NCBI GenBank assembly: GCA_026770585.1
Contig: MU646840.1
Coordinates: 93,250 to 114,569, forward strand
DNA: 21,320 nt
Source: Baffinella frigidus
Taxonomy: Eukaryota; Cryptophyceae; Cryptomonadales; Baffinellaceae
Reading direction: 5' to 3'
The notes below the pieces were generated by a model, which saw only the letters and a program-made list of their open reading frames with translations, did no database searches and had not been told where the DNA came from. Numbering within the stretch: position 1 is the stretch's first letter; every line of letters starts with the position of its first letter. Of the stretch, positions 19,401 to 21,200 are shown one piece after another. The position numbers were made by a program, and so were the translations under genes.

Positions 19401-21024
19401 CTAAACCCTAAACCACAAACCCTTAGTTCAGGAGGGGCGGGTGGCCAAAGCCCCCCCCCCGGCTACAAACCCCCTACCCCCCAAACCCCCCAACCTCTGT
19501 GTGGTTCAGGAGGACGGTGCCCCAGACGCCCCCCCCCCACCTAGTCTCCACCCCTAACCCTCACATCGCGTCACCACCTGCGTGGTGCTCTGCAGAGGCA
19601 CTACCCTCTCGCCCTGCCCCAGCCGGGTTGACTTAACCGTTTTCACACCAAAAGTTGACGATGTGCCTGTGCAGGAGGACGGGTGGCCGAAAGCGCGGTG
19701 TGACATCGTGCGGTCTGGACCCTAAACCCGACACCCTCAACCCTAAATCCGACACCCTAAACCCTAAACCCCGACACCCTAAACCCTAAACCAGACACCC
19801 TAAACCCTAAACCCGACACCCTTAACCCTAAACCCCTGGACCCTCAACCCGACACCCTACACCCTAAACCCTAAACCCGACACCCTTAACACCAAACACC
19901 AAACACCAAACACCAAGCCCCAAACCCCACACCCCACACCCGAACACCCGGAACCCGGAACACTCAACCCGACGCCCTAAACACCAAATACTAAATACTA
20001 AATACTAAATACTAAATGCCGCACCATAAATCCGGAAGCAGGTCAGGGACGGCAAAAGAGCCGATCCAGTGGTTCGAACGCGGCCGCGCCAAAATCGTCC
20101 CTACCCACCTCCAGGTCCTACCCCCCCCCCCCGCGGACTGAACACACCACGAGTTGAAAGTGTTTTCGATTTAAAAGTGTATTGTAACAGGGTGTATTGT
20201 AAAAACACCACGGGTTAAAAGTGTGTTGTAAAAAGACCTCGCGGGTGGTTTCCCCCCCGTGTCCAATGTGTACCAGAAGAAGGACACGGGTCCTTCCGTG
20301 TTCGCGTGGCAGTCTTCTGCCAACGAAAGGACGGCACAGGAGCCGATCCAGTGGTTGGAGCGAAGCCGCGCGCCAAAATCGTCCCCACCCACCCACCTCC
20401 AGATCACCCGCCCCTCTTCACCCTGCCCGGAAACTGCTGCGTGGTGCACGTTTCCAGTGAAGCGACCCCCTCTCTCCCGGAAACTGATACGGGGCCCTCC
20501 GCGGAACATTCCAGCCATGTTCGGCACCCCCCCCGAAACCCCCCGGGAAAAGGCTGCCCTTTTTTTCGCAACGACTCCTCCCCCGGAAACTAAGGCGGGT
20601 TTCAGCTGGTGCCCCTAAACCGTAAACCAGGAGCCGAACCAGCCCCTCAACCCGAAACCCGAAAGCAGGAGCCGGACCATGAGCTGTTGCTCTGCCTGCA
20701 CTTGGCCAAGCTCTACCTCTCTACCGGCAAGGTAACCCCTAACCTCTGGCCCCGGCTGCCCCTCACCCGATCTAAACCCGGAACCCAAACCCCGAAACCC
20801 GAAACCCGAAACCCGAAACCCGAAACCATGTCTCACAGTGCACGCTTTCCCGGGTTTAGGCGTATAAAGCGAAGGCTGCTGAAGAAGGCTTCAGTGCGAG
20901 GCTGCCATTTCGCGCTGCAAACCCTATAACCTTTCCCGATTCAACCCGTGAACGCTAATCCCTACGAACCCCTCCCGACGTATTGCAGGCGTATGAAACG
21001 AAGGAGGCGTGCGAGGCTGCCCGT
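1228..21024 (+). CDS. CFAP70: CFAP70/FAP70 homolog, partial gene in about 25 exons
   Basis: This entry spans the whole gene; exons are listed separately. CFAP70 (FAP70, TTC18) is an axonemal TPR protein; in Chlamydomonas it belongs to the C2b projection of the central pair. Landmarks matching the vertebrate protein as I remember it, in the same order, are: the DIALEHRAVMRKR helix (exon B), YKGVAKF...LLSPG (D), DTYIMVALRV (G), RAIVDTLADEYRDMF (I), NSSGRYYEFKE (J), LANLYVRVQEVLNSEL (N), RDVALCESHLNQ (O), then TPRs with WYEFGKIAL, CLREALAIDPRH, LLTYGVFL (P) and ESYFLGATNCDPSN (Q). A second TPR block carries LLVGRALLADGKFEQARVEL (U), ILMGHSFFE (W) and LLLCLHLAKLYLSTGK (Z). Phases match at nearly every junction. 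The start codon, the N-terminal C2-like part and the last TPRs are not in the window. Exon order and phase make this strong; the exon choice in 14427-16140 is weak. Confidence 0.86.
1510..1632 (+). CDS. CFAP70: CFAP70 exon A, copy 2 (duplicate or alternative exon)
   Basis: Repeats the exon A peptide (RKSDAIL, six acidic residues, PDVLLELQGINGKASQKLEK) with an open frame and a donor GTGTTG. Its upstream half is unlike copy 1; the nearest acceptor is the weak GCGCTAG ending at 1509, which gives 41 codons in phase 0. Donor-side identity is high, so this is either the real exon, a mutually exclusive exon, or a recent donor-side copy of 1228-1347. Confidence 0.55.
1636..1877. mobile_element. MITE-like inverted-repeat element
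   Basis: Left arm from 1636 (TTGTACAATTCGGGTTGGC...) and right arm ending at 1877 (...GCCAACCCGAATTCTACAA) are imperfect reverse complements over about 45-55 bp. They enclose AT-richer sequence with GATATCTTGTC-type palindromes. There is no transposase frame, so it would be non-autonomous. It begins three bases after the exon A copy 2 donor GT. Confidence 0.75.
1885..2675 (+). repeat. intron with unique sequence (1985-2320) and degenerate CCCTAAA arrays
   Basis: Short ACCCTGA/ACCCTAA runs at 1890-1980 are followed by about 330 bp of ordinary sequence with no exon I can support. From 2325 there are degenerate heptamers (CCCTAAA, CCCCACA, CCCTGAA), most regular at 2590-2645. These are telomere-like but internal and imperfect. 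Confidence 0.8.
2680..2962 (+). repeat. acceptor-side partial copy of exon B plus telomere-like repeats
   Basis: At 2680-2700, AGAGGGGCGGCGGATAGACA nearly repeats the start of exon B (EGRRLDI) and then breaks off into CCCACA/CCCTAAA heptamers, which run to exon B. Confidence 0.6.
2963..3019 (+). CDS. CFAP70: CFAP70 exon B
   Basis: Nineteen codons, phase 0 to 0, between GCGAGCAG and donor GTACAC, reading EGRRLDIALEHRAVMRKRA. This continues in frame from exon A and into exon C. It corresponds to the conserved helix that begins with a Leu-Glu-x-Arg type motif in vertebrate CFAP70. The frame is open upstream to an ATG at 2948 (MPREQ), so a slightly longer exon with another acceptor is possible. 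Confidence 0.72.
3021..3421 (+). repeat. intron of telomere-like heptamers
   Basis: Intron B-C is mostly ACCCTACACC, CCCTAAA and CCCCAAA variants, then an A-rich AATAAACAATA stretch (3340-3400) before the CCCCCAG acceptor. No coding signal on either strand. Confidence 0.85.
3422..3498 (+). CDS. CFAP70: CFAP70 exon C
   Basis: Acceptor CCCCCAG and a textbook donor GTAAGT bound 77 nt, phase 0 to 2, reading VDGLRKLLSEGKLEIEIS then RTLRSGEP. It directly extends exon B and matches in placement the segment of CFAP70 that follows the first conserved helix. This is the most canonical donor in the gene. Confidence 0.82.
3499..4391 (+). repeat. intron C-D with duplicated donor flank and two acceptor-side copies of exon D
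   Basis: Just after the donor, AAGTTGCCCGCCCCTTTG is repeated (3501 and 3583), a duplication of intron start. Copies of the exon D start with its GATAG acceptor lie at 3990-4035 (YVYEKKYRGVAKSN) and 4165-4225 (YVYTKKYKGVAKFDGG, acceptor changed to GATAGA). Both share the CCTTTTGATAG-like flank of the real exon and then diverge. Long frames in 3547-4161 have no recognisable protein. Confidence 0.72.
4392..4491 (+). CDS. CFAP70: CFAP70 exon D
   Basis: One hundred nt, phase 2 to 0, between TTGATAG and donor GTTAGG. The split codon with exon C gives P, then YVYEKKYKGVAKFDGGQLL, SPGETATSARVSVQ. The YKGVAKF...LLSPG pattern matches the CFAP70 segment with a Gly-Val-Ala strand and a Leu-Leu-x-Pro-Gly turn. 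Partial copies lie on both sides: two exon starts upstream, two exon ends downstream. Confidence 0.85.
4505..4850 (+). repeat. donor-side copies of exon D within AACGCCAAAAGTTGAG repeats
   Basis: Exon D's 3' end plus donor is repeated at about 4575-4623 (CTCCTCAACCCCGGGGAGAC to CTGTACAG, then GTTATTAGCC) and again at about 4750-4763 (CGTCTCTGTATAG, then GTTATTAGCC). Between them lies an irregular tandem repeat built on AACGCCAAAAGTTGAGAAA. Spacing of the three donor ends is 132 and 140 bp. Confidence 0.78.
4915..4972 (+). CDS. CFAP70: CFAP70 exon E
   Basis: Acceptor CACACAG and donor GTAAAC bound 58 nt, phase 0 to 1, reading GAPDFALPTEEELEATPPP. Acidic and Pro-rich, as expected for the low-complexity linker before the DTYIMV segment. 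No family motif of its own; support is phase, splice signals and position. Confidence 0.7.
4979..5222 (+). repeat. intron of AAACCC heptamers
   Basis: CCCAAAA and CCCAAAT heptamers followed by CCCTAAA-type units fill the intron; the reverse complement is G-rich. Confidence 0.85.
5223..5273 (+). CDS. CFAP70: CFAP70 exon F
   Basis: Fifty-one nt, phase 1 to 1, between CCCTCAG and donor GTTAAC, reading G-GEPEADEGEISPYVAA plus the first base of the next codon. It leads straight into exon G, giving SPYVAADTYIMV, which fits the conserved Y-V-x-A-G-T-Y-I-V type junction of CFAP70. Confidence 0.78.
5274..5680 (+). repeat. intron with donor-side copy of exon F and telomere-like array
   Basis: At 5343-5352, CTCGCCGCAG followed by GTTTAACC repeats the last bases and donor of exon F (GTCGCCGCAG, GTTAACC). 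The rest is imperfect CCCTAAA repeat, regular in short blocks near 5370 and 5420. Confidence 0.75.
5681..5751 (+). CDS. CFAP70: CFAP70 exon G
   Basis: Acceptor AAAGCAG and donor GTACCG bound 71 nt, phase 1 to 0. Joined to exon F it reads DTYIMVALRVKDPLNPKPK then TPKMR. Vertebrate CFAP70 has a very similar strand (TYIV-hydrophobic, then Pro/Lys-rich) at this position. Good family evidence. Confidence 0.85.
5968..6052 (+). repeat. AACCATG heptamer tandem array
   Basis: About twelve near-perfect copies of AACCATG, flanked by looser CCATACC/CCATAAA units from 5780. The unit is 7 bp like the CCCTAAA arrays but a different sequence. Confidence 0.9.
6112..6923 (+). repeat. GCTGACGCGTGTGTCTAACAC minisatellite carrying three acceptor-side copies of exon H
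   Basis: An approximately 20-22 bp unit (CTGACGCGTGTGTCTAACAC and variants) fills the intron. Embedded in it are exon H starts at 6228-6289 (IPEVRDW, acceptor CAG kept), 6482-6541 (IPELRDLISTHSPLDTT, acceptor TAG) and 6703-6752 (IPEVHDLISTHSPLE, acceptor AG changed to CG). Starts are 254, 221 and 221 bp apart, counting the real exon. So minisatellite plus exon start was duplicated as a block. Confidence 0.85.
6924..7018 (+). CDS. CFAP70: CFAP70 exon H
   Basis: Ninety-five nt, phase 0 to 2, from acceptor GCACAG to donor GTGCGA, reading IPEVRDLISTHSPLDTTPKP, RGAETRLREDC. It is the most downstream and the only complete one of four related starts. Only it runs through the RGAETRL part in frame to a donor whose phase fits exon I. 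It corresponds to the Pro-rich link before the RAI-DEY motif. Confidence 0.78.
7022..7679 (+). repeat. intron with telomere-like arrays and two acceptor-side copies of exon I
   Basis: CCCTAAA and CCCGAAA units (7060-7280), then about fifteen AACCCTC heptamers (7377-7480). Copies of the exon I start with its GCAG/ACAG acceptor lie at 7345-7377 (AIEDTLTDEYP) and 7551-7582 (AIVDTLTDGCP), each breaking off into repeats. Confidence 0.85.
7680..7749 (+). CDS. CFAP70: CFAP70 exon I
   Basis: Seventy nt, phase 2 to 0, from CGGCAG to donor GTCAGT. With the split Arg codon it reads RAIVDTLADEYRDMFMRDDG, QAVQ. The R-A-I-x(4)-DEY-R-MF pattern is a conserved CFAP70 motif. Flanked upstream by exon-start copies and downstream by exon-end copies. 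Confidence 0.88.
7750..8651 (+). repeat. intron with donor-side copies of exon I and G-rich direct repeats
   Basis: Exon I ends recur at 7900-7936 (DMFMRDDGQAVQ then GTGAGT), 7967-7974 (CTGTCCAG then GTGAGT) and 8168-8203 (same peptide, donor changed to ACGAGT). They alternate with duplicated flank (TTCATAACCGG..CTAATTTT) and G-rich TTGGGG tracts. The stretch 8250-8640 has GTTTAGG repeats, then apparently ordinary intron with no exon I can support. Confidence 0.8.
8652..8732 (+). CDS. CFAP70: CFAP70 exon J
   Basis: Eighty-one nt, phase 0 to 0, from AACTTCAG to donor GTAAAA, reading VESSEDRRKQAVFSLNSSGR, YYEFKER. The NSSG-[RK]-Y-x-x-FKE motif matches one of the most recognisable stretches of CFAP70 (C-S-G-K-Y-x-x-FKE in vertebrates, from memory). 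Confidence 0.9.
8735..8850 (+). repeat. AAAACCC heptamer array (intron J-K)
   Basis: The whole short intron is an A-rich then CCCAAAA-type heptamer array, ending in the CCAG acceptor of exon K. Confidence 0.88.
8851..8916 (+). CDS. CFAP70: CFAP70 exon K
   Basis: Twenty-two codons, phase 0 to 0, from AACCAG to donor GTAGAG, reading VKNSIQRLVQERLVKLQTTC then YE. It continues the FKE(R) helix of exon J as in CFAP70 (K-x-x-[VI]-x-[RK]-[LI]-V-x-E-[RK]). Two donor-side copies lie downstream. Confidence 0.86.
8950..9094. mobile_element. short inverted-repeat (MITE-like) element
   Basis: About 42 bp at 8949-8990 (GGCCGAAAACTTTGAAACTT to AGTCAACT) is an imperfect reverse complement of 9054-9095 (GTTGACTGAAAGAGTTCG to TTTTCGAGAGCT). 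About 60 bp of spacer lies between the arms and there is no coding content. It sits between exon K and the first donor-side copy of that exon. Confidence 0.65.
9091..9297 (+). repeat. two donor-side copies of exon K
   Basis: 9091-9151 repeats most of exon K (SSMQRLEQERLIRLQTTCCE in the exon K frame) with donor GTACCC. 9274-9297 repeats only KLQTTCYE with donor GTACCC. Both lie downstream of the intact exon. Confidence 0.85.
9300..9796 (+). repeat. telomere-like degenerate repeats
   Basis: CCCTGAA, CCCTAAC and CCCCAAC units with no coding exon, ending in CCCACACAG, the acceptor of exon L. Confidence 0.85.
9797..9856 (+). CDS. exon L, Cys/His segment of unknown homology
   Basis: Sixty nt, phase 0 to 0, from CCACACAG to donor GTATAC, reading DLELIVTKCPETHHPLTTGH. 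It fits the frame between exons K and N, but vertebrate CFAP70 has no such segment there as far as I recall. Together with exon M it gives C-x4-HH...C-x2-C spacing, suggestive of metal binding. It may be a lineage-specific insertion or an exon not used in the main transcript. Confidence 0.55.
9880..10339 (+). repeat. 33-bp minisatellite with a 99-bp higher-order repeat
   Basis: Units such as TACTGACGCGTCCCCAGTCG(...) are 33 bp. A three-unit block of 99 bp starting at 9921 is repeated almost exactly from 10020. Units resume at 10230-10335 after a 95-bp interruption (10135-10228) with ordinary sequence. The last unit, GTGACCGGTAG, provides the acceptor of exon M. Confidence 0.88.
10340..10399 (+). 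CDS. exon M, CxxC segment of unknown homology
   Basis: Sixty nt, phase 0 to 0, from CCGGTAG to donor GTGCGC, reading VYGRYDKGPCKKCRQIVEDE. The CKKC knuckle plus the Cys and two His of exon L could form a small zinc site; this is inference. The acceptor lies inside a minisatellite unit, so the start is less certain than the end. Confidence 0.5.
10404..11100 (+). repeat. intron with ACCCTAC heptamers, a 20-bp direct repeat and CTATCTTA-family palindromes
   Basis: ACCCTAC heptamers occupy 10408-10510. About 250 bp of ordinary sequence without an exon follows. GCGCAAAACAGGGTTTGGAG occurs twice in tandem (10892 and 10912). CTATCTTAGGC/GAAGATAAGG inverted motifs lie at 10987-11060. Confidence 0.75.
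11101..11311. other. GA-rich tract and assembly gap (N run 11243-11311)
   Basis: A purine-only GA/GGGA microsatellite at 11105-11242 runs directly into 69 N. True gap length is unknown. Sequence resumes in CCCTCAA-type repeats. Confidence 0.95.
11330..11510 (+). repeat. ACACCCTC octamer array
   Basis: About ten tandem CACACCCT octamers (11385-11455) within CCCTTAA units, ending at the CTTAACAG acceptor of exon N. Confidence 0.88.
11511..11636 (+). CDS. CFAP70: CFAP70 exon N
   Basis: Forty-two codons, phase 0 to 0, donor GTACGG, reading GLALDLLDSQSDHGKRFLAN, LYVRVQEVLNSELRNLFQPK, QQ. The helix with LxxLYVxxxxxxxxxL spacing matches the CFAP70 stretch just before the first TPR (F-x-SELYVFLVDxM in vertebrates, from memory). 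Confidence 0.86.
11637..12319 (+). repeat. intron with one donor-side copy of exon N and three acceptor-side copies of exon O
   Basis: The exon N end recurs at 11820-11874 (VQEVLNAELRNLFQPKQQ then GTGCCT). A G-rich GGGTTTAGG stretch surrounds it (11685-11945). Before exon O, its GTGTACACGGACACGGAGCT start is repeated at 12094-12118, 12120-12140 and 12142-12186; the last extends to CGCGATTGTTTCCGCC. The section 12187-12300 is A-rich with no exon. Confidence 0.85.
12320..12439 (+). CDS. CFAP70: CFAP70 exon O
   Basis: Forty codons, phase 0 to 0, from GTGACAG to donor GTGAGA, reading MTRGVYTDTELKKILRDWFR, LAEEAQINRDVALCESHLNQ. It corresponds to the helical pair with E-x-N-x-(x)-A-x-x-[YH] pattern that opens the TPR region of CFAP70. 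Exon-start copies upstream, exon-end copies downstream. Confidence 0.87.
12440..13170 (+). repeat. three donor-side copies of exon O among GCTTTACACAGC repeats
   Basis: Copies end at 12661 (from 12583, FRLAEEAQISRDVALCESHL in frame), 12838 (from 12783) and 13066 (from about 13018). Each keeps the last codons and a GT donor, but the 5' extent is variable. Between them GCTTTACACAGC motifs recur more than ten times. Confidence 0.88.
13171..13489 (+). repeat. intron with AT-rich tract and telomere-like repeats
   Basis: An alternating TA-rich stretch (13188-13238), two more GCTTTACACAG motifs (13280, 13303), then CCCTAAC/CCCGAAA units up to the CCCACAG acceptor of exon P. No coding signal. Confidence 0.8.
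13490..13670 (+). CDS. CFAP70: CFAP70 exon P (TPR unit)
   Basis: The longest exon, 181 nt, phase 0 to 1, donor GTAGTA. Residues include WYEFGKIALQNGTFEKAHDC, LREALAIDPRHVPALLTYGV, FLCRHDRFA. It has the TPR signature (W-x2-[YF]-G-x2-A/L...G-x-[FY]-x-x-A-x2-C[LF]-x-x-AL-x-[ILV]-[DN]-P), and matches the CFAP70 W-x-x-YGxF...AQECFQKAL unit. Start is set by the phase-0 join to exon O. Confidence 0.92.
13671..14301 (+). repeat. donor-side copies of exon P, then acceptor-side copies of exon Q, in GTTGACTAATCAG repeats
   Basis: Exon P ends recur at 13749-13814 (RHV-like to CGCTTCGCAG, GTAGCA) and 13874-13917 (donor lost, CTTCGTACC). Exon Q starts recur at 14015-14061 (DADSYFLGANNCNPES) and 14168-14219 (DAESCFLGATNCDPSNI), each after a GCAG acceptor. 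Copies are linked by GTTGACTAATCAGAAACCG units. Both halves of the polarity rule are visible in one intron. Confidence 0.9.
14302..14426 (+). CDS. CFAP70: CFAP70 exon Q (TPR unit)
   Basis: 125 nt, phase 1 to 0, acceptor GTTGGCAG, donor GTCTCA. Joined to exon P it reads DAESYFLGATNCDPSNIQAS, ALRMLFYDMESRDLDRRALL, KK. It completes the TPR pair (x-A-E-x-[YF]F-x-x-AT-x-[CD]-P-[ST]-N in CFAP70). The 3' end is less certain because a diverged second copy of this end lies at 14529-14593. Confidence 0.87.
14529..14593 (+). CDS. second copy of exon Q 3' part, possible continuation LLKNVQARLKLR
   Basis: Repeats GATATGGAGTCACGTGACCT of exon Q but has a 3-base shorter GATCGCAG where exon Q has GCGCT. It then continues CTG CTC AAG AAC GTC CAA GCC CGC: LLKNVQARLKLR before GTAAAC. 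Vertebrate CFAP70 has a similar -QLQARM- helix after this TPR. If CGCAG (to 14557) acts as an acceptor, the coding piece is 14558-14593. Otherwise this is a donor-side copy that kept the true continuation while 14427 lost it. Confidence 0.4.
14780..14927. mobile_element. 148-bp MITE with nested inverted repeats
   Basis: Outer ends AAGCTAACGCCAGC (14780-14793) and GCTGGCGTTAGCTT (14914-14927) are perfect 14-bp inverted repeats. Inside, GCCTACGGTAGGA...CTCCTACGAC (14804-14836) pairs with GTCGTAGGAG...TCCTACCGTAGGC (14862-14890). The loop is A/T-rich and the element has no coding capacity. It ends five bases before a splice-acceptor-like AG. Confidence 0.85.
14933..15007 (+). CDS. possible linker exon R
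   Basis: After a good pyrimidine-rich acceptor (GCTTTTCAG) the frame reads MKSVNPSEAERGGLRFNLIL, TLQ. No donor with a phase that fits exon S is visible; a CGTGAACC near 15003 would give phase 1 where S needs phase 0. Position fits the variable region between CFAP70's two TPR blocks. Weak call. Confidence 0.35.
15008..15290 (+). other. intron-like sequence before exon S
   Basis: Mostly ordinary sequence with a short GGTTTTGGGTTTGGGG tract, then three CCCTAAA units and the ACCCCCGCAG acceptor. No coding exon supported. Confidence 0.55.
15291..15362 (+). CDS. CFAP70: CFAP70 exon S (start of second TPR block)
   Basis: Twenty-four codons, phase 0 to 0, acceptor CCCCGCAG, donor GTAACC, reading VLDLEIEQGVTPRSAYLRAA, EFAT. 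Its position and helical pattern fit the stretch before the second TPR block. No strong motif of its own. Confidence 0.62.
15363..15846 (+). repeat. intron with CCGAAACTCGATGCC units, ACACCA array and acceptor-side copy of exon T
   Basis: An irregular tandem repeat of ACCCGAAACTCGATGCCCGA type occupies 15420-15580 and recurs at 15772-15820. A hexameric ACACCA array lies at 15619-15684. At 15733-15770 the exon T start recurs (ELKALSLVKRYQ). Confidence 0.8.
15847..15915 (+). CDS. CFAP70: CFAP70 exon T (donor uncertain)
   Basis: Acceptor AAACAG, then ELKALSLVERCQSQEIAKNG, NSQ in phase 0, helical and in frame after exon S. The frame runs to a stop at 15931. No GT donor with phase 0 is present. 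A GC donor after 15915 (CCCAG, GCGCGC) is the only phase-0 option I see, so the 3' end is tentative. Confidence 0.5.
15930..16140 (+). repeat. CCGGAAC and CCCCAAA heptamer arrays
   Basis: CCCGGAA/CCGAAAT heptamers (15935-16070) change abruptly to CCCCAAA heptamers (16078-16128). The long frames on both strands here are repeat translations. Confidence 0.85.
16151..17258 (+). repeat. five acceptor-side copies of exon U in a mosaic intron
   Basis: Exon U starts (GAGCTGCGGTTGCTAGTC) recur at 16154-16200, 16446-16490, 16773-16828, 16878-16937 and 17123-17155; each but the first has an AG acceptor in front. They extend different distances into the exon; the fourth reaches DGKFE. Between them are a CCTACCGTAGG element, CTATCTTA-family motifs and short CCCCAAA runs. 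Confidence 0.9.
17259..17330 (+). CDS. CFAP70: CFAP70 exon U (TPR helix pair)
   Basis: Twenty-four codons, phase 0 to 0, acceptor TATAACAG, donor GTTTTG, reading ELRLLVGRALLADGKFEQAR then VELQ. It is the only copy with both ends intact. LLV-x-A-x-x-L-x-x-G-x-F-x-x-A-x-x-x-L is a TPR helix A-turn-helix B, and matches the CFAP70 YYLVLAQTHILKKNFAKAEE unit as I remember it. Confidence 0.88.
17331..17706 (+). repeat. donor-side copies of exon U and CCCATAAGATAACACAA repeats
   Basis: Exon U ends recur at about 17424-17442 (altered), 17508-17521 (GGGCTCCAG then GTGACG) and 17651-17687 (DGKFEQARVELQ then GTCCAC). ACCCATAAGATAACACAA units are repeated about eight times, alternating with GAGCCTCACTCTAGCAAATT. 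Confidence 0.85.
17817..18140 (+). repeat. CCTACCGTAGG-family dispersed element
   Basis: CCTACGGTAGGCAACCCGTAGG near 17853 and GGTTGCCTACCGTAGGGTCC near 18028 are inverted relatives flanking about 170 bp. The section 18028-18112 resembles 763-838 (both end AAATCC.../GTCCGCTGTGTGG-like). No exon supported here. Confidence 0.65.
18143..18895 (+). repeat. array of acceptor-side exon W copies with CTCTGTAACACCCAGGATTT units
   Basis: Exon W starts appear at 18354-18376 (fragment), 18545-18574 (DAFANDRRCA) and 18767-18797 (EALANDRRCAAL then stop). CTCTGTAACACCCAGGATTT with GGTATGGATAATCCACTAAC recurs at about 18144, 18378 and 18798. GAACTTGAGCGTGGAGTT units lie at 18673-18760. Confidence 0.85.
18896..18961 (+). 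CDS. CFAP70: CFAP70 exon W (TPR helix pair)
   Basis: Twenty-two codons, phase 0 to 0, acceptor GTTGCAG, donor GTGTGC, reading DALANDRRCAAAMILMGHSF then FE. It follows exon U as helix A of the next TPR (A-x-x-x-[DN]-x-x-x-x-x-x-x-x-x-x-G-H-x-x-[FY] in CFAP70). Of four copies it alone is open from acceptor to donor. Confidence 0.86.
18990..19431 (+). repeat. GGGTAGA heptamers, a broken exon W copy, and telomere-like repeats
   Basis: GGGTAGA/GGGTGGA heptamers at 18996-19060. 19112-19187 repeats exon W from acceptor to donor, but a 14-base insertion after ACGGTCGG and a TAG stop break its frame. From 19199 there are CCCAAAC/CCCTAAA units. Confidence 0.85.
19432..19674 (+). repeat. two or three acceptor-side copies of exon X
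   Basis: GTTCAG followed by GAGGGGCGGGTGGCCAAAGC (19432-19459) and GAGGACGGTGCCCCAGACGC (19510-19531) are starts of exon X that fade into C-rich sequence. A more decayed one is at about 19274-19303. The remainder is C-rich with no gene. Confidence 0.75.
19675..19712 (+). CDS. CFAP70: CFAP70 exon X
   Basis: Thirty-eight nt, phase 0 to 2, acceptor CTGTGCAG, donor GTCTGG, reading EDGWPKARCDIV plus a split Arg codon. It supplies the turn and second helix of the TPR started in exon W (x-x-A-K-x-C-Y-E-x in CFAP70) and joins exon Y in phase. Confidence 0.78.
19718..20041 (+). repeat. intron of CCCTAAACCCGACA units
   Basis: Units alternate CCCTAAA and CCCGACA as a 14-bp dimer of heptamers (19718-19885), then CACCAAA and ATACTAA heptamers (19890-20020). 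Confidence 0.88.
20042..20114 (+). CDS. CFAP70: CFAP70 exon Y
   Basis: Seventy-three nt, phase 2 to 0, acceptor GAAGCAG, donor GTCCTA. With the split codon it reads RSGTAKEPIQWFERGRAKIV, PTHLQ. Phase fits both exon X and exon Z. It lies in a loop region of the TPR block where I cannot point to a vertebrate motif. Confidence 0.72.
20115..20668 (+). repeat. intron with a downstream copy of exon Y and a fragment of exon Z
   Basis: 20323-20402 repeats exon Y (EPIQWLERSRA in frame) with an extra GC and CCCAC that shift the frame; the GT donor is replaced by AT. Before it, 20140-20240 has short duplicated AAAAGTGTATTGTAA motifs. GAGCCGAACCAG at 20631-20642 with CCAG in front is a short exon Z start. 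Confidence 0.75.
20669..20731 (+). CDS. CFAP70: CFAP70 exon Z (TPR helix)
   Basis: Twenty-one codons, phase 0 to 0, acceptor AAAGCAG, donor GTAACC, reading EPDHELLLCLHLAKLYLSTG then K. It matches helix A of the next CFAP70 TPR (D-x-x-x-x-x-L-x-L-[GA]-x-[IL]-YL-x-x-x). Confidence 0.87.
20732..20988 (+). repeat. intron with CCCGAAA heptamers and an acceptor-side copy of exon AA
   Basis: CCCGAAA heptamers at 20785-20826. At 20860-20910, after TTTAG, GCGTATAAAGCGAAGGCTGC to GCGAGGCTGCC is an altered copy of exon AA with internal expansion. Confidence 0.75.
20989..21024 (+). CDS. CFAP70: CFAP70 exon AA (may itself be a partial copy)
   Basis: Twelve codons, phase 0 to 0, acceptor ATTGCAG, possible donor GTGTCT, reading AYETKEACEAAR. 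This would be the turn and helix B after exon Z (E-Y-E-x-A-K-x-x-Y-x-x-A-C in CFAP70). Because starts of the same exon also occur at 20860 and 21167, the real exon may lie beyond the window. This one could then be an upstream copy. Confidence 0.55.
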
Positions 21025-21166
21025 GTGTCTTACAGTATGCCCGTTTCGCACAGCAACCCCTTCCCCGAATCAAACCGTTGACCCTACACACCCTATACAC
21101 CCTACATACCCTGCATACCCTTCATACCCTAGGGTGGATAAACCCTCAACCCTTTCCGGATTGCAG

Positions 21167-21188
21167 GCGTGCGAAGGCAAGGAGAGGT
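21167..21188 (+). repeat. short further copy of the exon AA start
   Basis: ATTGCAG followed by GCGTGCGAAGGCAAGGAGAG, related to the exon AA start and then running into GT repeats. Confidence 0.6.
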
Positions 21189-21200
21189 GTGTGTGTGTGA

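Noticed and set aside
1228-21024. The locus as a decayed pseudogene because of many broken exon pieces
   Set aside because: For nearly every exon one copy is intact, with splice sites, and joins its neighbours in phase; the broken pieces lie in introns.
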